From JAGVSR01 sp963708775 (GTDB taxonomy: Bacteria; Pseudomonadota; Alphaproteobacteria; Rhizobiales; Hyphomicrobiaceae): a stretch of DNA of 64,000 nucleotides. The translations under genes and the position numbers were made by a program. Each line of letters opens with the position of its first letter. Positions within the stretch are counted from its first letter, which is position 1. The notes beneath the pieces were generated by a model. The model was not told where the DNA came from, did not search any database, and was given only the letters and a program-made list of their open reading frames with translations. The DNA is taken from NCBI GenBank assembly GCA_963708775.1, contig CAVPTI010000017.1, forward strand, positions 49,208 through 113,207. Reading direction: 5' to 3'. Positions 52,245 to 63,292 of this stretch are shown here, piece by piece.

Positions 52245-52838
52245 ATGCTGCGGACAATCTTACTGGTTCTGGCGACGGCGCTGGCGGCGTTGCTCGTGTG
52301 GGTCGGGATGAAGCCCGCCACCTATCGTGTCGAGCGGTCGGCCGTCATCACGGCCGCGCCCGCAGACGTCTACGGTCATGTTTATGATTTGGCTAAGTGG
52401 GAAGCGTGGTCGCCATGGGCGAAGCTCGATCCCAATTCAAAAGTCTCGTTCGAGGGGCCGACGTCGGGCCCGGGTGCCATCATGCGCTGGGCGGGCAACG
52501 AGAAAGTTGGGCGCGGGGCCATGGCCATCACCGAGGCCAAGCCTGCCGAGGCGATCACCATTCGTTTGGATTTCGTCGAGCCGATGGAGGGCACCAGCAC
52601 CGTCGGATTCCAGTTCCAACCCAAGGATCAGGCGACTGAAGTGGTTTGGTCCATGACGGGCGACCAGGGGTTTGTGGAGCGCCTGCTGTGCACCGTCATG
52701 GGTGTCGATGTGGAGGCGATGATCGGCCAGGACTACGAGCGTGGTCTCGCTAACTTGAAAACCGTCGCGGAAAGTGCCGTTCCTACGACCGCACCGGCTG
52801 AACCGGCATTTGTGCCGGCGCCGACGCCGCCAGGTTAA
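52245..52838 (+). CDS. SRPBCC/START-like domain protein with membrane anchor
   Basis: A 197-residue protein with an N-terminal helix (MLRTILLVLATALAALLVWV) and an SRPBCC helix-grip domain: YRVERSAVITAAPADVYGHV, YDLAKWEAWSPWAKLDPNSK, GAIMRWAGNEKVGRGAMAIT and the long C-terminal helix region (DYERGLANLKTVAES). This matches the polyketide cyclase/activator of Hsp90-like group in which the pocket binds a hydrophobic ligand. The C-terminal tail is Pro/Ala-rich. It overlaps the convergent acyltransferase gene by four bases. Ligand unknown. Confidence 0.82.
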   Translation: MLRTILLVLATALAALLVWVGMKPATYRVERSAVITAAPADVYGHVYDLAKWEAWSPWAKLDPNSKVSFEGPTSGPGAIMRWAGNEKVGRGAMAITEAKPAEAITIRLDFVEPMEGTSTVGFQFQPKDQATEVVWSMTGDQGFVERLLCTVMGVDVEAMIGQDYERGLANLKTVAESAVPTTAPAEPAFVPAPTPPG

Positions 52839-53884
52839 ACGGCGGCAACGGGGCGTGCGGGCGCTGCCTGCGCATCGGACGTTGCCGTGAGCGAGAACGT
52901 GGCCTGACGGGCGAAGAGGAAGGCGAAGCGGGTCCCCTGTACAAGGTGAGCAAGGACTAGGGCACCGGCCACGCCGGCCGAGGTCGAAATCAAGGCTGCG
53001 GCCCAGTCGGGGATCACGGCGCCGAATTCCAACGCCACGATGCGGGCCGGTCCCATGAAGAGCGGGAAGGCCAGATAGATCTTGATCGAGTTGCGGCCGA
53101 GCATTGCCAGAGTGCGGCCGAGCCGTGTCGACACGAGCAGCACGGCGAAGGCGACGACGGCGGCAACACCCGCGAAAGAGACCCACAAGTCCAGACCCGT
53201 TGCGAAGGCGAGGCCGTTCTCGACCGCGAGCCAGTTCAGTGCTGCCCAGGCCGTCAGAAAGCCGGCAACGATCGCGGGCGGCTGACCTGCGACTTCGTCG
53301 GCGAAACGGAAGATGTACGGGGCGGCCCAATAGCCGGTAAAGAAAAAGACGAACCGGGCTGCGAACTCGTCGACGATGAGCCAGCCCGTGTGAGGGGCTG
53401 CGAAATAGATCATTGCAGCAGCGGCCCAGACGAGAGCCTTGGGCGCCCCAGCGAGAAGCTTCGCGGTGACGAAGAATACCGCCAGCATGTAGATGAACCA
53501 GAGCGTGCCCCAGGGCTGCACGAGGCCGTTGAGATAAGCGGTCAACGTTGTGCCGGCCCCGTCTTCGGCGACCATGCCGGGCGCCTTTACGGCGAATTGG
53601 ATGGTCAGCCAGAGGACGTAGAAATAGGCAAAATAGATGACCTTGCTATCGAGATAGGGGCGCCAGGGCCGGTTGATCCGCGCGGCAAGGAAGAGGCCTG
53701 AGATCAGAAAGAAGTCGGGCATGCGGAAAGGCTTTGCCCACTCAATGAAACCGTTGAGCACGGTGTCCTGACCGGTCGCCTTTTCCACGCCGAGGGTAGC
53801 GTGCATCATCACGACGAGGAGGATGCAGAAGCCTTTGGCGATATCCACCCATGCAACGCGGGAGGCTTCGATCTGAACGCTCAT
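52835..53884 (-). CDS. Acyltransferase family membrane protein (OpgC-like)
   Basis: A 349-residue polytopic protein with about ten membrane helices. The opening VAWVDIAKGFCILLVVMMHA has the Asp and His of the Acyl_transf_3 family, and FRMPDFFLISGLFLAARINR is the next conserved loop. Such proteins transfer acyl groups such as succinyl or acetyl to envelope sugars (OpgC, OafA relatives). ATG 53884 begins MSVQIEAS; the frame extends upstream to 54175 without support. It is divergent from the BLUF gene across 290 bases in which I see no other gene. Confidence 0.86.
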   Translation of the reverse strand: MSVQIEASRVAWVDIAKGFCILLVVMMHATLGVEKATGQDTVLNGFIEWAKPFRMPDFFLISGLFLAARINRPWRPYLDSKVIYFAYFYVLWLTIQFAVKAPGMVAEDGAGTTLTAYLNGLVQPWGTLWFIYMLAVFFVTAKLLAGAPKALVWAAAAMIYFAAPHTGWLIVDEFAARFVFFFTGYWAAPYIFRFADEVAGQPPAIVAGFLTAWAALNWLAVENGLAFATGLDLWVSFAGVAAVVAFAVLLVSTRLGRTLAMLGRNSIKIYLAFPLFMGPARIVALEFGAVIPDWAAALISTSAGVAGALVLAHLVQGTRFAFLFARQATFSLTATSDAQAAPARPVAAV

Positions 53885-54174
53885 GATCGTCGGCTTTCGA
53901 GAACAAGGTTGTGCCGGTGCGGAACAGACCGCCGGCTTCGAGCGTCTTCCCGCAAGCCATATTCCATCGATGACGCTTGGGCGGGGCCACGCCGATGCAC
54001 GCTGCGACACGGTGAAGAATGTATGAATGGGGTTGCTGCAGCGGCGGAGTCGATGGAGTGCTCCCTGCTTGCGGTGGCGCTTAATTTTGCAGCGCTTCGG
54101 AGCCAAGTGCATGCTAATGTGGGCCTGCTGCCGGTCTGGTCCGGCGCGGTAATCGAGGCCGGGAGCCAACACCA

Positions 54175-54624
54175 ATGACGCTCATGCGGCTGATCTACGC
54201 TTCGCATCCGTTTGGGTTCGACGACCTGACGCTCGCCAACATTCTCACGACAGCGCAACGGTACAATGCCGAAAAGGATATCACCGGCACATTGGTCTGC
54301 CGTGAGGATCTTTATCTGCAGTTGCTCGAGGGCGATCGGGATGATGTCCAGGCCCTCTACGAGAAGATCAAGCGTGATGACCGGCATGCGGATGCGACCA
54401 TTCTTGTCCAGGAAGTGGCCGCGCAACGGTTGTTTCCCGCCTGGGCGATGCGGCATGATCCGGCGAAGAGTTGGATGTGGACCCGCGAACAGGTGAGCGC
54501 GGGCGCTGTCGAAGATGCCACCCGCGATGAAGTCCTTGCGATCTTCGTCAGACTGGTCGCAGAACAGCCTGGACACATGTCCGGCATTCCGAAATCCTGC
54601 CCGGTGGCGCGATCCAAATTCTGA
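54175..54624 (+). CDS. BLUF blue-light photoreceptor
   Basis: A 149-residue single-domain BLUF protein that binds FAD and senses blue light through hydrogen-bond switching. The key residues are all present: Tyr8 (LIYAS), Asn31 (AQRYNAEKDITG) and Gln49 (YLQLLEG). The ferredoxin-like core continues with VQALYEKIKRDDRHADATIL, and a C-terminal helical cap (DEVLAIFVRLVAEQ) follows. The short form usually signals by protein interaction. It lies 21 bases before a flavodoxin-fold oxidoreductase, so both are likely co-transcribed. Confidence 0.92.
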   Translation: MTLMRLIYASHPFGFDDLTLANILTTAQRYNAEKDITGTLVCREDLYLQLLEGDRDDVQALYEKIKRDDRHADATILVQEVAAQRLFPAWAMRHDPAKSWMWTREQVSAGAVEDATRDEVLAIFVRLVAEQPGHMSGIPKSCPVARSKF

Positions 54625-54645
54625 TATTTCCGTGCGAGGGTTGCG

Positions 54646-55218
54646 ATGGCGCGGATTGCCATCATCGTAGGGCACGTGAAGAGCCCGTCGTTTTGCGATG
54701 CTCTGGCCGAATCCTATCGTAACGGGGCAATCGCCGCCGGTCATACCGTAGATGTCTTCACTACGGCGCGCATGACATTCGATCCCATTCTGCACGAGGG
54801 CTTTGCGCGTCTGCAGCCGTTGGAGCCCGATCTCGTGCCCGCGCACGAAGCGATCATGGCGTCGGATCATCTTGTCATCGTCTTTCCGCTGTGGCTCGGC
54901 GACATGCCGGCAATCCTGAAGGGCTTTTTGGAGCGGGTGCTACAGCCGGATGTGCTGCCGGGCGCTCAGGCCGGCTCGTTCGCGACGCCGCTGCAAGGAA
55001 AATCCGCGCGCATCATCGTGACGATGGGAATGCCGGCGTTGGTGTATCGCTGGTGGTTCCGGCCGCACGCGGTCGAGATCCTCAAGCGCAACATCCTCGG
55101 TTTCGTCGGCGTTCATCCCGTACGGTCGACGGTGATCGGGTCCGTCGAGATGATCGGTGACGCGGGACGCAAACGCTGGCTCACGCAGGTCGAGGAACTT
55201 GGCCGGTCAGTGCGTTAA
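54646..55218 (+). CDS. Flavodoxin-fold NAD(P)H-dependent oxidoreductase
   Basis: A 190-residue protein with a flavodoxin-like fold: MARIAIIVGHVKSPSFCDAL forms the first strand and phosphate loop, and DHLVIVFPLWLGDMPAILKG with the conserved P-L-W-x-x-x-M-P motif is typical of NAD(P)H quinone reductases (MdaB/YwrO/KefF group). It should bind FMN or FAD and reduce quinones. A hydrophobic stretch GMPALVYRWWFRPHAVEILK may associate with the membrane. Its place behind a BLUF receptor gene suggests a shared light or redox context. Confidence 0.86.
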   Translation: MARIAIIVGHVKSPSFCDALAESYRNGAIAAGHTVDVFTTARMTFDPILHEGFARLQPLEPDLVPAHEAIMASDHLVIVFPLWLGDMPAILKGFLERVLQPDVLPGAQAGSFATPLQGKSARIIVTMGMPALVYRWWFRPHAVEILKRNILGFVGVHPVRSTVIGSVEMIGDAGRKRWLTQVEELGRSVR

Positions 55219-55335
55219 ATCGCTGTAATCGGCATTGAGACCCGCCTTTTCAGCGGCCGCCGCCATCGCCATCTCCACGTATCAAAAGTGGCCCGGGTTC
55301 AAATCCGCAGGGTCCGTATTTCGAGGAGATGTCAG

Positions 55336-55602
55336 ATGCGATTGGTGATTGCCACCGTTGCCGTTCTGGGTGCACTGGCCAGCGGTGCGAAGGCGGACAA
55401 CTATTGGGAAGTTGAAAGCGCTCGAGCAAATGCGCGTGCCGGCGGTCCCGTCAGCGAACGGGATGCGGAGCTGCTCGACCGCTACGGTGCTTTGAGTGGA
55501 ACGCCGGATTGGCGGGCGCGCGCGCCTGCGCCGTACGGGTACAAGTCGGATGGGCCGTCGCGCAAAACGTATCGGAAGGCGCCGCGGCTGTCGGAAGATT
55601 AA
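55336..55602 (+). CDS. Small secreted hypothetical protein
   Basis: An 88-residue protein with a signal peptide (MRLVIATVAVLGALASGAKA) and a short charged mature part: DNYWEVESARANARAGGPVS, ERDAELLDRYGALSGTP, and a basic C terminus with KSDGPSRKTYRKAPRL. ATG 55336 follows GAGGAG. No family recognised; small proteins of this style are common in Hyphomicrobium-like genomes. Confidence 0.68.
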   Translation: MRLVIATVAVLGALASGAKADNYWEVESARANARAGGPVSERDAELLDRYGALSGTPDWRARAPAPYGYKSDGPSRKTYRKAPRLSED

Positions 55603-55648
55603 GCGGCCTTCGATCGCCTCGAACCGAGATTGACCCATCAAAACCAAC

Positions 55649-55680
55649 GTGGGCCGGAAGCGTTTCCGCTCCCGGCCCAC
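55649..55680. terminator. Bidirectional-type hairpin between convergent small genes
   Basis: GTGGGCCGG (55649-55657) pairs perfectly with CCGGCCCAC (55672-55680), with further pairing inside the loop. On the minus strand the stem is followed by GTTGGTTTTG. It lies between the convergent genes ending at 55602 and 55702 and probably terminates the lipoprotein transcript. Confidence 0.6.
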
Positions 55681-55701
55681 TCGTCGAACGCTGAAGTTCG
55701 T

Positions 55702-55830
55702 TCAGCGCGACGTCGAATTCTGCGTCGCCCCGCCCAGCTTCATGGGCTCATACATGGGGGTGGCTTCTTCGCGCCGGCAACCAGCGGCGAGCGTGGCCGC
55801 AAGGCACACGGCAAGAACAGCAAATTTCAT
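55702..55830 (-). CDS. 42-residue lipoprotein
   Basis: A very short gene that automated annotation could miss. A strong GAGGGAG ribosome binding site precedes the ATG at 55830. The product starts MKFAVLAVCLAATLAAGCRR, with lipobox LAAGC (Cys18), and ends after only 24 further residues (REEATPMYEPMKLGGATQNS then TSR). The size and layout resemble entericidin-like or other tiny lipoproteins, but no family is assigned. A hairpin terminator lies just downstream. Confidence 0.75.
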   Translation of the reverse strand: MKFAVLAVCLAATLAAGCRREEATPMYEPMKLGGATQNSTSR

Positions 55831-55932
55831 TTCGGTACTCCCTCAGATCAGTGCGCTAACGCATGAACCTGACGTAAGAACGGCTCAGCCTGAGTTTCGT
55901 TCCCGCGCGTCGGCAATTTTTCGCCAGGATGA

Positions 55933-56184
55933 TTACTTGCAGCCCATCTGACGGGCGCTGCACTCTGAGCCCATCATGGCCGACTTGCAGGTGTGCTTGA
56001 TCTCGCCGGTCGGCTTCAACCCCTTATTCTCGATGATATTCTTTACGGCGGCATCGGCCATGAATTTGGCAATGCCTTCCGTGACGCCGTTGCCGACCCC
56101 ACCGAACGGCTTGCAATCGGCGGCTTGGGCCGTCGAGGCGACGGCTATCATGAGGACGGATGCGACAACGATTGAGCATTTCAT
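55933..56184 (-). CDS. Small secreted cysteine-rich protein
   Basis: An 83-residue exported protein. Signal peptide MKCSIVVASVLMIAVASTAQ; GGGAG precedes ATG 56184. The mature part has DCKPFGGVGNGVTEGIAKFM, a helical centre (ADAAVKNIIENKG) and HTCKSAMMGSECSARQMGCK, giving four cysteines probably in two disulfides. Function unknown. Confidence 0.7.
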   Translation of the reverse strand: MKCSIVVASVLMIAVASTAQAADCKPFGGVGNGVTEGIAKFMADAAVKNIIENKGLKPTGEIKHTCKSAMMGSECSARQMGCK

Positions 56185-56351
56185 GGCTCGAACTCCCAAA
56201 TTTGAATGGATCGTTCGAGCGTGCGCTTGGGGCGGTGGCTTAGCAAGTGCAGGCCTGCCACTGTCCCCTGCAATGCGCGTTCAACACTGGCGAGCAGTGG
56301 CGCCGGATGGCGGCGGGGATGTTTTACTCAAGAACAAAAGAAGAGGTGCAG

Positions 56352-56381
56352 CCTCCGCCAAGATCACAGTCTTGGCGGAGG
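56352..56381 (-). terminator. Terminator-like hairpin of the small secreted gene
   Basis: CCTCCGCCAAGA (56352-56363) and TCTTGGCGGAGG (56370-56381) are perfect 12-bp arms around a six-base loop. It lies 18 bases beyond the stop of the minus-strand gene at 56400. On that strand it is followed by a pyrimidine-rich CTGCACCTCTTCTTTTG. Confidence 0.75.
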
Positions 56382-56399
56382 GCGCACGGCGTGAGGTCA

Positions 56400-56612
56400 T
56401 CAACGAACCGGCTTCTTGCAGCCGCAGATGATCCGCGAGCGGCCGGGGCACTGAGCCTTGAGGCAGACCTGGTGACCGCCGACCGAAATGAGCGGCGACT
56501 GCGACTTGATGAAGTTCAGGTTATTGGCGCCAACCGGCGCTGCATGAGCGGCCGAGGCCAGAACGGCGAATGCAAGCGAGGCAACAGAGGCGGCAAAAGT
56601 GGTACGGATCAT
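56400..56612 (-). CDS. Small secreted protein, 70 aa
   Basis: A 70-residue exported protein with signal peptide MIRTTFAASVASLAFAVLAS and cleavage near AHA. The mature part (about 46 residues) reads PVGANNLNFIKSQSPLISVG and GGHQVCLKAQCPGRSRIICG then CKKPVR, with four cysteines and a basic tail. That suggests a disulfide-stabilised mini-protein. GGGGA precedes the ATG. It has its own terminator. Function unknown. Confidence 0.7.
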   Translation of the reverse strand: MIRTTFAASVASLAFAVLASAAHAAPVGANNLNFIKSQSPLISVGGHQVCLKAQCPGRSRIICGCKKPVR

Positions 56613-56915
56613 CTTAGTCCCCTAGGTCATGGTTGTTTTCTGGTCACTCATGCGACCGATGCGAAGCGATTTTCCCTCGCACAAGGAGAGATTTCGGTTC
56701 TGCTGCCTTTAATTCAACCTGTCCCGGGTCAAAAACCGGGCGTGATAGGAACTTCCGATCCTGGGCTGCCACAATTCGAGGCAGTCTGCCGCAGGAATGA
56801 TCCGTATCGGCGCGGCGCGGGTGCTCAGGGTTGCACTCTCGAACGACAGCAGGTAGCACGCGGGCAGAACGATAAAGTCCGATCCGACCCTGAGCTTTAT
56901 TTGGGATGAGCCACC

Positions 56916-57203
56916 ATGACCGATGTGACCCGCCTCACTTCCGAAATTGAAACGCTGAAGCGCCAGAACGAAGAGCTTTCGGGCTTGGCGCTCGCGACGG
57001 GCGTAATCCTCACGCAGCTTTTGCAGGCGAACTGCAAGCGCGAGCTTAATCCGCAGGGAGCGGCCACCCGGATCATGAGCAACGCGCGCGAGGCGATCGA
57101 TGGCTTCTCCAAGGCGACGAACGCCGATCCCGTCATGACGAAGCGGGCGCTCGAGGCGGTGCAGCAGTATGAGGACCAGATCAAGTCGGTGCTGGCGGTT
57201 TAA
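56916..57203 (+). CDS. Small coiled-coil hypothetical protein
   Basis: A 95-residue soluble protein. The N-terminal third is a predicted coiled coil (DVTRLTSEIETLKRQNEELS) and the rest is helical (VILTQLLQANCKRELNPQGA, AREAIDGFSKATNADPVMTK). No signal peptide or known motif. GGGATGAG precedes the ATG. The 300 bases upstream hold no gene I can support. Function unknown. Confidence 0.65.
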   Translation: MTDVTRLTSEIETLKRQNEELSGLALATGVILTQLLQANCKRELNPQGAATRIMSNAREAIDGFSKATNADPVMTKRALEAVQQYEDQIKSVLAV

Positions 57204-57319
57204 GCGCTGACGCTGGCTTGGCTCAGCGGCATTCTCGTCCTGCCGCCAGGAGTAGGGAGGGGGGCAGGTCGACGGCATAACGTCGATCCGATCGTGGGCG
57301 CGGGAGCGTAGTTCGGTCC

Positions 57320-57805
57320 ATGCGGCAACTGATGAAGTTTTTGCACACGGTATCGTCGGCGGGGATCGTCGGCGGCATCGTCGCGTATGCGTTGATCCTG
57401 CTCTATGCGCCGCAGGGCAGCGCGCAGGATTACGCCGACATGCGCCAGACGATTGCGGCGGTGTGCCAGTATATGATCATGCCGGCGCTCGGGATTTCTC
57501 TCGTCTCTGGTCTGCTCGCGATGGCGGTGCACCGGCCGTTTCAGGAATTGCGCTGGGTGTGGGTGAAGGCGCTGCTCGGCATTTCGATGTTCGAGGCGAC
57601 GCTGGCCATCATCCAGGCCAAGGGCGCGGATGCGGCGCGCATCTCGGCCAAGATCGCGGCGGGCGAACCGCTGCAGGGCGATCTGGCGGCGACCATCTCG
57701 AGCGAGTGGACGACGCTGTTCGCAATCCTTGCCATCTCGATTGCCAATTATGTGCTCGGCGTCTGGCGTCCGACACTGGCGATGCGCTGGGCGAGAAATG
57801 TTTGA
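57320..57805 (+). CDS. DUF2269-like integral membrane protein
   Basis: A 161-residue protein with four predicted membrane helices: KFLHTVSSAGIVGGIVAYAL, YMIMPALGISLVSGLLAMAV, WVWVKALLGISMFEATLAII and TLFAILAISIANYVLGVWRP. The FLHT...GG start and four-helix layout resemble DUF2269 (small cytochrome-like membrane) proteins, but I see no clear heme ligands beyond one His near the N terminus. Function unknown. It ends 70 bases before an IS element. Confidence 0.75.
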   Translation: MRQLMKFLHTVSSAGIVGGIVAYALILLYAPQGSAQDYADMRQTIAAVCQYMIMPALGISLVSGLLAMAVHRPFQELRWVWVKALLGISMFEATLAIIQAKGADAARISAKIAAGEPLQGDLAATISSEWTTLFAILAISIANYVLGVWRPTLAMRWARNV

Positions 57806-57874
57806 GGGGGTGAGGGCATTTGCTGTCTCACCCGAGGATGACAGCGGAGGGGCGGCGCGGACCGTGAACTCTAA

Positions 57875-59142
57875 CAGGCCGCTGAAATAAGGGCCGAGAG
57901 GGCCAGGGTTCTCGCCTCGGGGATCGGATCGGTGGTTTTTTGGAATCGGGTCGGAACACCGGTCGGGCAGTTCCGGTCTCACTCCGCCGTCCATCCGAGC
58001 AGCTTCGGCATCCGGATCAGATTGTAGGCCGTCATCGCCAGCGTGAAGCAGTGCCGCACGCGGCCAAGCCCGCGCACTTTCACCTTGGCCATGCCGGCGA
58101 TGGTCTTCGCCCAGCCGAACGCCTCCTCGACCAGCTTTCGTTTTCGCTGGCTCACGGCGTAGCCGCGTGCCGCGTCGTGCGGGAAATCGATAGCCGAGAG
58201 TCTGACCTTCGCCGCAACGTGCGGCGTCACGCACATCTCACGGCACGCAGCGACGAAGCCCCGTGTGTCGTAGCCTTTGTCGGCAGCAAGCGTCAGGCGC
58301 CGTTCACTGCCTGGCGAATATCGTTTGATCATGACGAGGGCCGCCTCGCGCTCGGCCCGGCTCGTCGCCTTCGTCGCGTCGACCTCGACGATGAGGCCGT
58401 GCCGGTTCTCGGCCAGCGCGTGACCGATGTAGCAGAGCTTCGCGGCCGTGTTGGAGCTCTTGCGATAGAGCTTGGCGTCCGGATCGGTTGTCGAAGCGTG
58501 CGTGTCGTTCTTACGCTTCTCACCATGGAAGTCGCGCTCGCCGTTGCGCCCCGGGCTAGGCGGCTCGTCCGAGCCGTCCCTAGCGCGGAAACTCTTCAGG
58601 CTCGCCCACGCCTCAACCAGAGTGCCATCGACAGAGAAATGGTCGTTCGACAAGAGCGGCTTCACCTCGTGGTGGGCGAGCACGGCAGCCATGAACTTCG
58701 CCGCGACCTCCGCATCGAAGAGGCGGTCGCGGTTCTTCGTGAACACAGTCGGAACCCACACCGGCTCATCCACACCGAGCCCGACAAACCAGCGGAACAG
58801 CAGGTTGTAGTCGAGCTGTTCCATAAGCTGGCGCTCGGAGCGGACCGAGTAGAACGCCTGCAACAACGAGGCGCGCAGCAGCTTCTCCGGCGCGATCGAG
58901 GGGCGGCCCTCGGAGGCGTAGAGCTTGGAGAACTCGCCGTCGAGCGCGGCCAGAGCATCATTCACGATCTCGCGGATCTTGCGCAGCGGGTGCCGCTTTG
59001 GCACCCGCTCTTCCAGATCCACAAAGCTGAACAGCGACCCCGTCCGCTCGTCCGATCCCCGCATCTGCGCCTCCCCGCTTCGCCGCGCGAGGAATGGAAT
59101 CACAGTCAATGCGGCCTGTCAGGTGGGTTTTTCAGCGACCTG
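57875..59142 (-). mobile_element. Complete IS5-type insertion sequence
   Basis: A 1,268-bp element bounded by inverted repeats: left CAGGCCGCTGAAATA at 57875, right end (read inward) CAGGTCGCTGAAAAA from 59142. These match at 13 of 15 positions. It is flanked by a direct repeat CTAA (57871-57874 and 59143-59146), fitting the YTAR target duplicated by IS5-group elements. It contains one intact transposase gene. It inserted between the DUF2269-like gene and a secreted protein gene and disrupts neither. Intact ends and transposase suggest recent insertion. Confidence 0.88.
57979..59109 (-). CDS. IS5 family transposase
   Basis: A 376-residue DDE transposase. The N-terminal part (SLFSFVDLEERVPKRHPLRK, LLRASLLQAFYSVRSERQLM, FRWFVGLGVDEPVW) is the DUF772-type domain. 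The catalytic domain has Asp in HFSVDGTLVEAW, Asp in LAADKGYDTR and Glu in KRKLVEEAFGWAKTIAGM. A C-terminal RVRHCFTLAMTAYNLIRMPK completes the fold. It cuts and joins the IS ends. The reading frame is intact; a start at the Met before RGSDERTG is also possible. Confidence 0.92.
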   Translation of the reverse strand: MTVIPFLARRSGEAQMRGSDERTGSLFSFVDLEERVPKRHPLRKIREIVNDALAALDGEFSKLYASEGRPSIAPEKLLRASLLQAFYSVRSERQLMEQLDYNLLFRWFVGLGVDEPVWVPTVFTKNRDRLFDAEVAAKFMAAVLAHHEVKPLLSNDHFSVDGTLVEAWASLKSFRARDGSDEPPSPGRNGERDFHGEKRKNDTHASTTDPDAKLYRKSSNTAAKLCYIGHALAENRHGLIVEVDATKATSRAEREAALVMIKRYSPGSERRLTLAADKGYDTRGFVAACREMCVTPHVAAKVRLSAIDFPHDAARGYAVSQRKRKLVEEAFGWAKTIAGMAKVKVRGLGRVRHCFTLAMTAYNLIRMPKLLGWTAE

Positions 59143-59162
59143 CTAAAGCCGATCGACCATCT

Positions 59163-59624
59163 TCACCGACACCTGACTTCGATCGTTCTGCCTGTCGTGG
59201 GGTCGTATTTGCGGCAGGGGATGGGGCCTAGGTTCAGGGGTTCGGCGAGGGTGCCGGTTTCGACGGGCGAGGCGTCGGTGGCGGTGCCGGCCGTTGTGGC
59301 TGCGGTGCGTGTCGATGAGGGATCGGCTGCGAGGCGCGCGGGATTGGGTTGCGGCAGCGGCGGGTTCTTGAGGGTGCCGCGCGCGGTTTCGGTCGGGTTC
59401 GATTTGCGGCCGCCGCGCGAACGGGTGACACGACGCTTGGGTTCTGCTGCCGGATTATCCGCTCCGAAATCGGAGACGCCATAGGAGTTGCCGGTCTTGA
59501 AATCGAGACCGAGGTTGGGTGGACCGCCCCAGGTTTTGAGGTCACGATCCTGCGCATGAGCCGGTGGCATGAGAACCGCGCCGAGGACGAGGCAGACGGC
59601 GGCGGCAGTGAAGCGAACGGTCAT
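59163..59624 (-). CDS. Secreted proline-rich protein, paralogue of the next gene
   Basis: A 153-residue exported protein with signal peptide (MTVRFTAAAVCLVLGAVLMP, cleavage near AHA). The mature start TWGGPPNLGLDFKTGNSYGV is followed by a basic, Pro/Thr/Ala-rich disordered middle and a C-terminal knot PCRKYDPTTGRTIEVRCR with two cysteines. The neighbour at 59782 has the same plan (GYGGPETVGPNFSTG start, TCRRFDATTSTTLEVPCD end), so the pair is a tandem duplication. Function unknown. The IS element lies 21 bases beyond its 3' end. Confidence 0.72.
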   Translation of the reverse strand: MTVRFTAAAVCLVLGAVLMPPAHAQDRDLKTWGGPPNLGLDFKTGNSYGVSDFGADNPAAEPKRRVTRSRGGRKSNPTETARGTLKNPPLPQPNPARLAADPSSTRTAATTAGTATDASPVETGTLAEPLNLGPIPCRKYDPTTGRTIEVRCR

Positions 59625-59781
59625 TGCGATTTGGGTCCTGCGAAGCGGTGCGAATCGGATTTTACCGCAACGCGCCCCCGACGGGGACTGCGCAATCACC
59701 CTTAACTGCTGCCGCGACAAAACAAATCGCCGCGCGTGTCGGGATAGTCTCTGAGTGAGCCGAGATGCAGCGCGTCGGTGT

Positions 59782-60222
59782 TCAATCGCAGGGCACTTCG
59801 AGGGTGGTACTGGTGGTGGCATCGAAGCGGCGGCAGGTTTGGGTTATTGCGGCGCTCGGTGCGCTGTCGCCGGCAGGTGTCGTCTCGGCTGCGGGCCTGC
59901 TGGCGGTGTCTTGCACCTCGGTCGCCGTGCTTGCGGGTTCGCTCTTGGCCACCGGTTCGGGCTTGGACGTCGGCTTGCGCGCGGCTTTGACCTCAGGCTT
60001 TGCGGGCTTTGCGGCCTTCTTGGACGGCTGAGGTTTGGGATACGACTTCTGTTTCGGTGGGCCGTTGCCATAGTCGGGCGGGGCGGATTGCTTGCCGGTC
60101 GAGAAGTTGGGGCCGACCGTTTCCGGTCCGCCGTAGCCGCGATCCGGGGTCTGGGCGCGCGCGTGCGATGTGACGCCGGCCGCGGCGAAGGCTATCGCGA
60201 GGAGACAGGCGAGGGCGCGCAT
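59782..60222 (-). CDS. Secreted proline/lysine-rich protein, tandem paralogue
   Basis: A 146-residue exported protein with signal peptide MRALACLLAIAFAAAGVTSH and GGAAGGA before ATG 60222. The mature part starts TPDRGYGGPETVGPNFSTGK, has a Lys/Pro/Ala-rich linker (KPQPSKKAAKPAKPEVKAAR) resembling a wall-spanning or disordered tether, and ends TCRRFDATTSTTLEVPCD with a two-cysteine knot. It pairs with the gene at 59163. Function unknown. Confidence 0.72.
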   Translation of the reverse strand: MRALACLLAIAFAAAGVTSHARAQTPDRGYGGPETVGPNFSTGKQSAPPDYGNGPPKQKSYPKPQPSKKAAKPAKPEVKAARKPTSKPEPVAKSEPASTATEVQDTASRPAAETTPAGDSAPSAAITQTCRRFDATTSTTLEVPCD

Positions 60223-60301
60223 CGGTGATCCTTCCGAACGGCGGTTCAAAATCAATTCTACACCATCGACCTCGGAGCCAACTGCGGAATCGTGCGCGCC
60301 G

Positions 60302-63292
<2,991 letters not shown>

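Noticed and set aside
57808..57833. Hairpin GGGTGAG...CTCACCC as a terminator after the DUF2269-like gene
   Set aside because: The stem is only 7 bp with a long loop and no T-tract, too weak to list as a terminator.
57940..59484. A 514-residue open frame on the + strand across the IS element
   Set aside because: It is the antisense shadow of the transposase and of the secreted protein gene; no ribosome binding site and no protein-like features.
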